Shown here: positions 1 through 5,041 of the stretch, in pieces | How positions within the stretch are numbered: the first letter of the stretch is position 1 | Layout: each line of letters begins with the position of its first letter | Source: Limnochordia bacterium | GTDB taxonomy: Bacteria > Bacillota > Limnochordia > Darwinibacteriales > B1SED10-159 | Assembly (NCBI GenBank): GCA_007132255.1 | Contig: SLOZ01000383.1 | Coordinates: 1-5,041 of the forward strand | Length of the DNA stretch: 5,041 nucleotides | Direction: 5' to 3' | The notes under the pieces: model-generated | The model's input: the letters and a program-made list of their open reading frames with translations, nothing else | Told to the model about the DNA's origin: nothing | Databases searched by the model: none | Made by a program: the position numbers and the translations under genes

Positions 1-76
1 CGAACCAAACGCAGCTGTCCAGTAAACCGCGCGACATGAAGGCCTGATGCACTACATCCTGAACAACGCCATCGTG

Positions 77-116
77 ACAGCCTCATTCCTTAAGGAATGA
101 GGCTGTTTGCTTCTCA
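77..116 (+). terminator. Perfect palindrome with T-rich tail, probable intrinsic terminator
   Basis: Bases 77-91 and 92-106 are exact reverse complements, 15 bp per arm, with CCTTAAGG at the centre. As RNA this gives a stem of about 13 bp closed by a UUAA loop, and G76 can wobble-pair with U107. The tail from 106 on reads TTTGCTTCT on the plus strand, T-rich but interrupted. The minus-strand side has no T run, so the element should stop plus-strand transcription entering from the left. It would insulate the cassette from an upstream gene whose end is not clearly visible. A DNA-binding operator is the alternative, since perfect dyads of this length can also bind dimeric regulators. Confidence 0.6.
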
Positions 117-130
117 CTTCACTTCCAGCT

Positions 131-166
131 TCCCACTGTTACATCCAGCATAAAACAGGAGTGGGA
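131..166 (+). other. Leader hairpin
   Basis: TCCCACTGTT at 131-140 can pair with AACAG (154-158) plus TGGGA (162-166), ten pairs in all, with a three-base bulge at 159-161. Alternatively TCCCACT pairs without a bulge with AGTGGGA at 160-166. The loop is 13 bases. No T run follows, so it is not a terminator. It would form in the 5' leader if transcription starts upstream of it. It matches no riboswitch class I know. Confidence 0.35.
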
Positions 167-188
167 TGCGCGCAGGCGGACTTGCGTT

Positions 189-233
189 CAGCAGCACAGC
201 ACTCCAACATCCCAGCAGCCCAGCACTCCAACA
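189..233. repeat. Imperfect tandem repeat, 24-bp period, in a CAGC/CAACA low-complexity tract
   Basis: Bases 189-209 and 213-233 match at 20 of 21 positions (A196 versus C220), which gives a period of 24 bp. The core CAGCACTCCAACA is exact at 197-209 and 221-233. Degenerate CAACAGC units continue to about 257. From 197 to 260 I count 29 C, 23 A, 8 G and 4 T, a marked C-over-G skew on the plus strand. This looks like slippage-derived low-complexity sequence. As RNA it would be nearly unstructured. Confidence 0.7.
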
Positions 234-264
234 GCTCAACAGCCAACAAGCAACAGCACCTAAG

Positions 265-297
265 CGATGGCACCGTAACCTCAACTCGCAGCCATCG
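265..297 (+). other. Leader hairpin with 7-bp perfect stem
   Basis: CGATGGC at 265-271 is the exact reverse complement of GCCATCG at 291-297, with a 19-base loop. ACCG at 272-275 could instead pair with CGGT at 296-299, so two mutually exclusive short pairings are possible. The string TGGCACCGT (268-276) followed by GGTCCCT (297-303) faintly recalls a T-box core, but the rest of a T-box is absent. The stem may be chance; no function is assigned. Confidence 0.3.
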
Positions 298-413
298 GTC
301 CCTACAGCACTACCACCAAGGCATCGAATTTCCTTACCGCAGCCCCCTTTTCGTCTGACACGGAGGGTATTTCTCTGCCAGCGGCGAAATCCATCAACAG
401 GAAGAGTTCTTTG

Positions 414-420
414 AAGGAGG
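414..420 (+). promoter_or_regulatory. Ribosome binding site that fixes the hydrolase start
   Basis: AAGGAGG is a near-consensus Shine-Dalgarno sequence 11 bases upstream of ATG 432. A longer reading from TTG at 411 is possible in the same frame. That codon sits directly in front of the Shine-Dalgarno sequence and has no site of its own, so ATG 432 is preferred. Confidence 0.8.
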
Positions 421-431
421 CGATAACCGCC

Positions 432-3400
432 ATGGATGACAGAGACCATGATCGTTGGCAGGCCCATTGGATTTGGGGACTTGATGACGATCGTGAGGAG
501 AACCAGTATAGGGTTTTTCGTTCGGCCTTTGATAACGGCGAACAGAATGCCAAGACAGAGCTGCACATTACAGCAGACAGCCGCTATGTGGTCTTCTTAA
601 ATGGTGAACGATTGGGACAGGGTCCACCGCGCAGTTGGCCATCCCAGCAGACATATGACACCTACGATATCACTGGCCGCCTCACACCGGGCCGCAATAT
701 TCTAGCCGTACTCGTCCATTATCTAGGCGTGTCCAACTTTCAGTACATCGCGGGCACACCGGGCCTGCTCTGCCAGGTGAGCCAGCGGCGCGCTAACGGG
801 GATACGTTGATCCTTACAGCAACCAATGCGCGCTGGCGCACGACAGCGCATCCGGCCTACAAACGCCAGGTGCCCAGGATCTGCGTGCAATTGGGTTTCG
901 AAGAGCAGTTTGATGCCCGACACGATCTCATTCAAGGTGATGCTTCGTGGATGTATCGAGCCTTTGAGGATTCCCATTGGGACTACGCCACTGTTCGAGG
1001 TCACGTAGGCATCGAACCTTGGCTGCAGTTGATCCCACGGGACATACCTTTCCTCACTCAAGAACCGGTATACCCCAAGTCGCTTGTCCGTGCACGCTAC
1101 GCAAAGACTACGCCCTATGCTTGGAACGTCGATCTGCGGCGCATCTTTGCACCGGAGAAGCGTGATGCAAACCGCCAGCATCTGTCGGGAGCCCTGGTGT
1201 TTAACCTTCACTGCGAAGAACAGGCCCAAATGGAATGGCACACGACAGCGGTATATGGATGCGGTGGCCAGGTCTACGTCAATGGTGTCGCCCTTGATCC
1301 CAGTGTTTCGCAGCCAATCTCGGTGGCTCTGCGCTCCGGCGATAACCTTGTGGTGATTGACCTCACCGGTGAGTGGCACGATCTTGTCATGCCTTTGGCA
1401 TTCTGGAGTGATGCTAATCTATGTGTGACTGCGCTGGAACCAGCCGCCGTATCCGATTCGTCGGGGACCTCCGATACGCAAGATACGGTGCCGATTTACT
1501 GGTACCAGCCGCCAGAGGGTGCCCCAACCGCGGCAGCCGTACGTCTGCTCAAGGATCTAGCAAACTGCGGCAGTCTGCCTGAACTGACTGGGGACAGCCG
1601 TTTTGCCGCCGCTCTGCGACCTGTGCCAGACTCAGCGATTCTAGGCAGCATTTTTGCTGAGACGGCGTATGCCCGCCCAGCCGGTTCCGAAGAGCCGTAT
1701 CTGGCCAATGCAGAGCATTTAGGTTCAGCCGCTGCTCTGGACACCACTGTGAATCCCAGTCCCGATGGTCATGCCGTGCAGTTGCTGCTGGACTTCGGCC
1801 GCGAAATTGTCGGTTTTTTGGAGTTCGAACTTTCTGCATCTACGGGTGCCATTTTGGACTTCAACTGCTTTGAAGGAATCCAAGAAGGCCGCTGGCTGTT
1901 CACGGAACGCCTCAACAACACCATGCGTTATACGACCCGCAGCGGTTGGCAGCGGTTTCGCTCCCACGTGCGCAGGGGATTTCGGTATGCCCTGATTACG
2001 ATTCGTAATCTCAGCGAACCCCTATATATCCATGAGCTGCGCTGTCTTTTGAACACATATCCCGTGGATACTAACCCAGTCTTCGAAGCCTCGGACTCGC
2101 GCCTCAACGCGATCTGGGCTATGTCTCAGTACACGAGTCGTCTTTGTTCTGAAGATACGTTCGTCGACTGCCCCGCCTATGAACAGGCTTTTTGGGTTGG
2201 AGATGCTCGCAACGAAGCCCTGATCGATTATTACATCAACGGAGATATGCGCTTGGCTCGCCGCAGTTTGGAATTGGTTGTACCGTCCCTCCAGCGTTCG
2301 GAGCTGCCTGAGTCGCAGGTTCCCAGTGGCTGGCAGAACATTCTCAGCACGTGGAGCCTGCTTTGGGTGCTGGCTTGTGCGGAGCACTATCGTTTCAGCG
2401 GTGATGATGCGTTTCTCGAGCGAGTCTTTCCAGCTATGGTGCAAACGTGTCGTACCTTTGTGGACAAACACCTGAACTCGCAGGGTCTTTTGGAGATTGA
2501 AGCCTGGAATATGCTGGACTGGGCGGGAATGGATACGCCTAATCGCGGTGTGGTGACGCATCTCAATGCTTGGTTAGTGAAAGCTCTGCGAACCGTGAGT
2601 GGTGTAGTTCGGGAACGCTCCGCTGCAGACCATAGGGCTGCCCAGCAGCTTGCCGTAACAGCCGATGAAGTCCAGGCCGCCATGAACAAACATCTATGGG
2701 ACGATACCCAACAGGCCTTCGTCGACAGTCTGCATGCCGATGGATCGGTTTCGTCGGTAATCAGCCAGCAGACCAATGCCGTGGTGTATCTCTGTGATTG
2801 TGTTGAAGGCGAACGCCGAGCGCTGCTGCAGGGATATATTACAGATGCACCCAGCCACTGGGTGCAGATTGGGTCGCCCTTCATGATGTTCTTTACCTTT
2901 GAAAGTCTAGTCAAGTATGGCGATTTTGCTACCCTGATGCAGTGGACTCGTCAATATTGGGGAATGATGTTGGATCGCGGTGCTACTACCTGCTGGGAGA
3001 TGTTTCCCGGATTCGAGCGGGATCGCTGGACTCGCAGTCACTGCCATGCCTGGTCAGCAGCACCCGGATATTTCCTCCCGGCCTTCATCCTCGGCGTCCG
3101 TCCCTTGACGCCTGGTTGGAACAGCATCTTAATTGAGCCGCAGCCTGTCGATCTTACTTGGTGCCGGGGACTTGTTCCAACACCGCATGGCTATGCCGAT
3201 GTGCGCTGGAGTAGAGAGCATGCAGGTGAACTGCTTCATCTTGACATTACCTTACCGCCCGGAACTTCCGGGGTTGTCAGGCTTCCGGACTCGTGGCCAG
3301 AACCGCAGGTGGTCGGCGGCCAGGCCGAGCCGCAGGGCCGAATCGAAGGTCAGTGGACGGTGAAGGTCTTGTCGGGTGAAGCTGTGTGTATCGTGGTACC

Positions 3401-3437
3401 CACAGCAGAAACTGGCGAGGGAAACGAGGTAACATGA
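432..3437 (+). CDS. GH78-type (alpha-L-rhamnosidase family) glycoside hydrolase, cytoplasmic
   Basis: The protein has 1001 residues and is full length for multidomain GH78 enzymes. The first part (about 9-130) is a beta-sandwich like the bacterial rhamnosidase N-terminal domain, with Y52..N57-G58 and G64-P65-P66. A second sandwich-like region (about 185-335) carries V-N284-G285 and W315-H316-D317. A third (about 440-530) has D454-F455-G456-R457-E458 and G516-F517-R518-Y519, typical of the domain before the catalytic barrel. The six-hairpin (alpha/alpha)6 catalytic domain spans about 530-885. It holds D579-C580-P581-A-Y-E584-Q-A-F-W588-V-G590-D591, where E584 aligns with the general acid of characterised GH78 enzymes, then D696-W697, then G850-A-T-T-C-W855-E856, where E856 aligns with the proposed base. 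H870 and H872 follow. The C-terminal beta domain begins near 888. There is no signal peptide or membrane segment, so it should act in the cytoplasm on imported glycosides or oligosaccharides. The usual family reaction is inverting hydrolysis of terminal alpha-L-rhamnose. The substrate here is inferred from family only, and a different deoxy or plain hexose is possible. It is the first gene of the cassette, and its stop lies one base before the SDR start. Confidence 0.92.
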   Translation: MDDRDHDRWQAHWIWGLDDDREENQYRVFRSAFDNGEQNAKTELHITADSRYVVFLNGERLGQGPPRSWPSQQTYDTYDITGRLTPGRNILAVLVHYLGVSNFQYIAGTPGLLCQVSQRRANGDTLILTATNARWRTTAHPAYKRQVPRICVQLGFEEQFDARHDLIQGDASWMYRAFEDSHWDYATVRGHVGIEPWLQLIPRDIPFLTQEPVYPKSLVRARYAKTTPYAWNVDLRRIFAPEKRDANRQHLSGALVFNLHCEEQAQMEWHTTAVYGCGGQVYVNGVALDPSVSQPISVALRSGDNLVVIDLTGEWHDLVMPLAFWSDANLCVTALEPAAVSDSSGTSDTQDTVPIYWYQPPEGAPTAAAVRLLKDLANCGSLPELTGDSRFAAALRPVPDSAILGSIFAETAYARPAGSEEPYLANAEHLGSAAALDTTVNPSPDGHAVQLLLDFGREIVGFLEFELSASTGAILDFNCFEGIQEGRWLFTERLNNTMRYTTRSGWQRFRSHVRRGFRYALITIRNLSEPLYIHELRCLLNTYPVDTNPVFEASDSRLNAIWAMSQYTSRLCSEDTFVDCPAYEQAFWVGDARNEALIDYYINGDMRLARRSLELVVPSLQRSELPESQVPSGWQNILSTWSLLWVLACAEHYRFSGDDAFLERVFPAMVQTCRTFVDKHLNSQGLLEIEAWNMLDWAGMDTPNRGVVTHLNAWLVKALRTVSGVVRERSAADHRAAQQLAVTADEVQAAMNKHLWDDTQQAFVDSLHADGSVSSVISQQTNAVVYLCDCVEGERRALLQGYITDAPSHWVQIGSPFMMFFTFESLVKYGDFATLMQWTRQYWGMMLDRGATTCWEMFPGFERDRWTRSHCHAWSAAPGYFLPAFILGVRPLTPGWNSILIEPQPVDLTWCRGLVPTPHGYADVRWSREHAGELLHLDITLPPGTSGVVRLPDSWPEPQVVGGQAEPQGRIEGQWTVKVLSGEAVCIVVPTAETGEGNEVT
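3426..3430 (+). promoter_or_regulatory. Ribosome binding site of the SDR gene, inside the hydrolase 3' end
   Basis: GAGGT lies eight bases before ATG 3439, within the last codons of the hydrolase gene. A second ATG at 3434-3436 in another frame leads to only a few codons before a stop. The site supports ATG 3439 and translational coupling of the two genes. Confidence 0.65.
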
Positions 3438-3438
3438 C

Positions 3439-4164
3439 ATGCAGAAAACGATCCTAATAACCGGTGCTGATCGCGGCTTGGGCTATGATTTGACGGAACA
3501 ATTTCTGAAGAAGGGGTATAGGGTGTTTGCCGGGCAATACATGCTGGATTGGCCCGAGCTGAAGGACCTGCAGCAGCAACACAAAAACCTGTTGGATTTG
3601 GTACCGCTGGATGTTTCGTCGGATGACAGTGTAACCAGTGCGGTGGCCTATGTGAAGAGCAAAACGGATGCTTTGGATATTTTGCTTAACAATGCTGGTA
3701 TTTCGGGAGGTAGGGATAATTCTCTAAATGTCTTCGATGCGTTGGATTTCGACTGGGCACAGCACGTTTACAATGTTAATGCTGTGGGACCGCTGCGAGT
3801 CACCAACGGACTGCTGCCTTTGGTCATGAACAGTGACACGAAACTCGTGGTGAACATCTCCTCAGAAGCTGGCAGTATTGCTCGCTCCTACCGCAAGGGC
3901 TGGTTTGCCTATTGTATGGCCAAAGCTGCCTTGAACATGCAGTCGTCCATTGTACACAATAACATCTACCCGTTGGGCGGGCAGGTCTTGGTGGTTCATC
4001 CAGGCTTTCTGCAGTCGTACATTACTGGCAGGAAGAATCTAGAGGCAAAGACGCCGACGGACGTGGCGGCAAACCAAATTATTGGCATTATTGAAGACAA
4101 GGAAATCTATCGGGGTGATGGACCAACATTCATCGATCACGAAGGGGAACGTTGGCCTTGGTAA
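3439..4164 (+). CDS. Classical short-chain dehydrogenase/reductase (SDR), C-factor-like subgroup
   Basis: The protein has 241 residues, normal for a classical SDR, with one Rossmann-fold domain. Visible motifs are the dinucleotide-binding T8-G-A-D-R-G13-L-G15, the adenine-pocket D58-V59, N84-N85-A86-G87, and the tetrad N114, S142, Y158 and K162 (Y-C-M-A-K). H-P-G-F follows in the substrate or cofactor loop after the sixth strand. The S142 to Y158 distance is about three residues longer than usual, as in C-factor-like SDRs, and the C-terminus ends in G-E-R-W-P-W, also reminiscent of that group. R12 just before the central glycine tends to go with NADP(H), so NADPH use is a reasonable guess. 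The reaction is reversible carbonyl/alcohol oxidoreduction, and the substrate is not readable from sequence. It sits one base after the hydrolase and 27 bases before the ThuA gene, so it is very likely co-transcribed. A sugar or sugar-derived ketone or aldehyde is the contextual guess. All key catalytic residues are present. Confidence 0.94.
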   Translation: MQKTILITGADRGLGYDLTEQFLKKGYRVFAGQYMLDWPELKDLQQQHKNLLDLVPLDVSSDDSVTSAVAYVKSKTDALDILLNNAGISGGRDNSLNVFDALDFDWAQHVYNVNAVGPLRVTNGLLPLVMNSDTKLVVNISSEAGSIARSYRKGWFAYCMAKAALNMQSSIVHNNIYPLGGQVLVVHPGFLQSYITGRKNLEAKTPTDVAANQIIGIIEDKEIYRGDGPTFIDHEGERWPW

Positions 4165-4174
4165 CAAAAAATGA

Positions 4175-4182
4175 AAGGGAAG
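4175..4182 (+). promoter_or_regulatory. Ribosome binding site of the ThuA-like gene
   Basis: A purine-rich AAGGGAAG in the 27-base gap (4165-4191) lies nine bases before ATG 4192. It is weaker than the site of the first gene. No terminator-like hairpin is present in the gap, which supports read-through from the SDR gene. Confidence 0.6.
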
Positions 4183-4191
4183 TGAACAACA

Positions 4192-4830
4192 ATGTCTAAG
4201 CTAAAAAAGGCTATTTTGTTTGGGGATTATACCAACGCCAATTGGCATCCGGTGACGGGAATCGATCGAGAACTATCGGAGATTCTTGCCGATGAAGTGG
4301 AAGTTGTTTGTACGGAAGAGTATGGCGACTTCCAGCGGCAGGATTTGGAGCCGTATGATTTAGTGATCACCTATGCTGACCGTTGGCAGGATAAGACAAC
4401 ACCGGCTTTGGTAGATGCCGTGTTGGCGTTTGTTTCCGGTGGCGGTGGGATGCTTTGTCTGCACAATGGGATTATTGTTTCGGACTATGAGCTCTCACAG
4501 ATGTTTGGCGGAACCTTCACGGGACACCCTCCATTCGAAACTCTGCAGTTCAAAGTTACTTCTTCAACGGAGCATCCAATTGTGGAGGGCGTAACGGATT
4601 TCTCGATGGGTGAAGAACCGTACCAGTTTGACTTCGATGCGTTCACGGAGAAAACGATACTGTTGAAGTACCAGTACGAAGAAAAACTATGGCCGGCTGC
4701 CTGGGCGCAGACGTTTGGCAAAGGGCGCGTCGCATATTTGGCCCCGGGCCATAATGTCCAAGTCTTTCAAAACCCGATGTTTCGCAGGCTTGTCAGCAAC
4801 AGTGCCCGTTGGGCTTTGGGTCATGCTTAA
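4192..4830 (+). CDS. ThuA-domain protein (trehalose-utilisation ThuA-like, GATase1-like fold)
   Basis: The protein has 212 residues and consists almost wholly of one ThuA domain, at the compact end of the family. It opens with a strand, A7-I-L-F-G-D12, and N17-W18-H19. The next motifs are Y-D-L-V-I-T-Y-A-D, the glycine-rich turn G83-G-G-G86-M-L-C89-L-H91-N92-G93, G106-G107-T-F-T-G-H112-P113-P114, and H-P-I-V-E-G-V with the acidic E-E-P-Y. It closes with G-K-G-R-V-A-Y-L-A-P-G186-H187 and F-R-R-L-V-S-N-S-A-R-W-A-L-G. These match the family pattern well. ThuA proteins share the class I glutamine-amidotransferase fold, but most are not amidotransferases. Genetic evidence in rhizobia ties ThuA to trehalose catabolism, where a partner dehydrogenase makes 3-keto sugar; the biochemical activity is not settled. 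With no signal peptide it is cytoplasmic. As the last gene of the cassette, behind an SDR and a GH78-type hydrolase, a role in processing an oxidised sugar or glycoside is inferred. A/T-rich codons are more frequent here than in the hydrolase gene. Confidence 0.92.
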   Translation: MSKLKKAILFGDYTNANWHPVTGIDRELSEILADEVEVVCTEEYGDFQRQDLEPYDLVITYADRWQDKTTPALVDAVLAFVSGGGGMLCLHNGIIVSDYELSQMFGGTFTGHPPFETLQFKVTSSTEHPIVEGVTDFSMGEEPYQFDFDAFTEKTILLKYQYEEKLWPAAWAQTFGKGRVAYLAPGHNVQVFQNPMFRRLVSNSARWALGHA

Positions 4831-4840
4831 GCTCGACGTG

Positions 4841-4972
4841 CCTAGCAGCCCTGTTTCACAAAGAGCAATGCGTGGTTTCGGCCGAGTCCGAAACCCTTTC
4901 TAACAGGCGTTTCTCCGAGCCGAACTGCCAATTTCGGGCGTTGAAACACGTCAATGAAACAGGCCTGCTAGG
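4841..4972. repeat. Structured element bounded by an 18-bp inverted repeat
   Basis: Bases 4841-4858 and 4955-4972 are reverse complements at 17 of 18 positions. The arms begin and end with CCTAGCAG and CTGCTAGG. The 96 bases between them fold into a perfect 8-bp hairpin (4874-4895) and an imperfect one (4909-4947). The second has pairs GTTTC 4909-4913 with GAAAC 4943-4947, CG 4916-4917 with CG 4939-4940, and CCGAA 4920-4924 with TTCGG 4933-4937. Together these form a three-way junction. It starts 10 bases after the ThuA stop. No T run follows the outer stem on either strand. There is no obvious target duplication at the outer edges, although both arms contain CTAG. It could be a miniature transposon-like or REP-like element, a structured 3' UTR or small RNA, or an elaborate transcription end. 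No coding potential is seen. Confidence 0.6.
4874..4899 (+). terminator. Hairpin after the cassette, possible weak terminator
   Basis: GGTTTCGG at 4874-4881 pairs perfectly with CCGAAACC at 4888-4895 around a six-base loop. The sequence that follows is CTTTC, a poor U-tract. It is 43 bases past the ThuA stop and is the only simple hairpin with any T run there, so it is the best candidate for ending the transcript. Read-through or Rho-dependent termination remains possible. Confidence 0.35.
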
Positions 4973-5041
4973 AGATCCGGTTGACGAGGGATAAGCAGTA
5001 CTCATCACAGGCTGCCGAATAGATAGACCCAAAACGAAAAG
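4973..5041. other. Intergenic end of the window, nothing recognised
   Basis: No gene start, RNA gene or terminator is visible. TTGACG at 4981-4986 resembles a -35 box, but no acceptable -10 lies 16-18 bases further on. A gene downstream of the window may use this region as its promoter. Confidence 0.4.

Larger units (their letters stand above)
107..413. other. Long non-coding leader upstream of the glycoside hydrolase gene
   Basis: About 300 bases with no gene I can support. The small open frames here lack good ribosome binding sites, have low-complexity Ser/Gln/His-rich translations, or are antisense to the hydrolase start. The first two thirds are rich in C and A and poor in G. The stretch holds a short tandem repeat (189-233) and two hairpins (131-166 and 265-297), described separately. 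I looked for -35/-10 pairs and found only weak candidates: CATAAA at 149-154 has no matching -35, and CTGACA at 353-358 has no -10 at proper spacing. The promoter is therefore not located. It may use an alternative sigma factor or lie close to the palindrome at 77-106. Confidence 0.6.

Noticed and set aside
261..303. T-box riboswitch core suggested by TGGCACCGT followed by GGTCCCT
   Set aside because: The conserved purine-rich GGGTGG start is missing. Upstream sequence is low-complexity with no stem I or specifier loop, no terminator with a T run follows, and the downstream gene is not an aminoacyl-tRNA or amino-acid gene.
411..431. TTG start at 411, which would add seven residues to the hydrolase
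   Set aside because: The Shine-Dalgarno sequence AAGGAGG lies just after this codon and serves ATG 432. The extra residues add no domain.
114..566. 150-codon open frame on the minus strand covering the leader and hydrolase start
   Set aside because: Its translation is low-complexity (Cys/Trp/Leu/Gly runs from the repeat tract), and it overlaps the real hydrolase start.
723..1379. 218-codon open frame on the minus strand inside the hydrolase gene
   Set aside because: It is antisense to a confidently assigned gene, and its translation shows no recognisable domain. It is probably a codon-usage shadow.
4841..4972. Integron attC site
   Set aside because: The size would fit, but I find no GTTRRRY core and matching RYYYAAC at the ends. 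The arms are nearly perfect rather than carrying the unpaired bases typical of attC, and no integrase is nearby.
4981..5009. Sigma-70 promoter from the -35-like TTGACG
   Set aside because: At spacings of 16-18 bases the -10 candidates are CATCAC, ATCACA and TCACAG, all poor matches to TATAAT.

Overview
The window is a bacterial plus-strand carbohydrate-utilisation cassette of three genes. A non-coding leader of about 330 bases precedes it and a strongly structured non-coding tail of about 210 bases follows. The genes have recognisable Shine-Dalgarno sequences, ATG starts and tight spacing. The overall look (AAGGAGG-type ribosome binding site, mid GC, this pairing of families) would fit a plant-polysaccharide-degrading Bacillota or a similar environmental bacterium. 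No marker gene is present, so the taxonomic guess is weak.

Layout: bases 1-76 hold nothing assignable. The three forward frames stop at 23-25, 37-39 and 45-47, so an upstream gene could end here or before the window. A perfect 30-bp palindrome at 77-106 followed by a T-rich stretch is probably the terminator of that upstream unit. Bases 107-413 are a leader that is rich in C and A and poor in G. It contains a 21-bp imperfect tandem repeat and two small hairpins, but no convincing gene or promoter. Bases 432-3437 encode a 1001-residue GH78-type (alpha-L-rhamnosidase family) glycoside hydrolase with no signal peptide. One base later, 3439-4164 encodes a classical short-chain dehydrogenase/reductase (SDR). 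After a 27-base gap, 4192-4830 encodes a ThuA-domain protein with a class I glutamine-amidotransferase-like fold. The tail, 4831-5041, contains an 18-bp inverted repeat (17/18 matching) that encloses two further hairpins.

How the genes may work together (inference): a cytoplasmic GH78-type enzyme would release a sugar, probably L-rhamnose or a related residue, from an imported glycoside. The SDR and ThuA protein would act on the glycoside or the freed sugar by a redox step plus a step of unknown chemistry. ThuA-like proteins are known from trehalose utilisation loci, where sugar 3-oxidation occurs, which makes an oxidative sugar route plausible but unproven. Base composition falls between the hydrolase gene and the two downstream genes, which hints that the cassette was assembled from parts with different histories.

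I see no tRNA, rRNA, CRISPR array, insertion sequence transposase or phage gene in the window.
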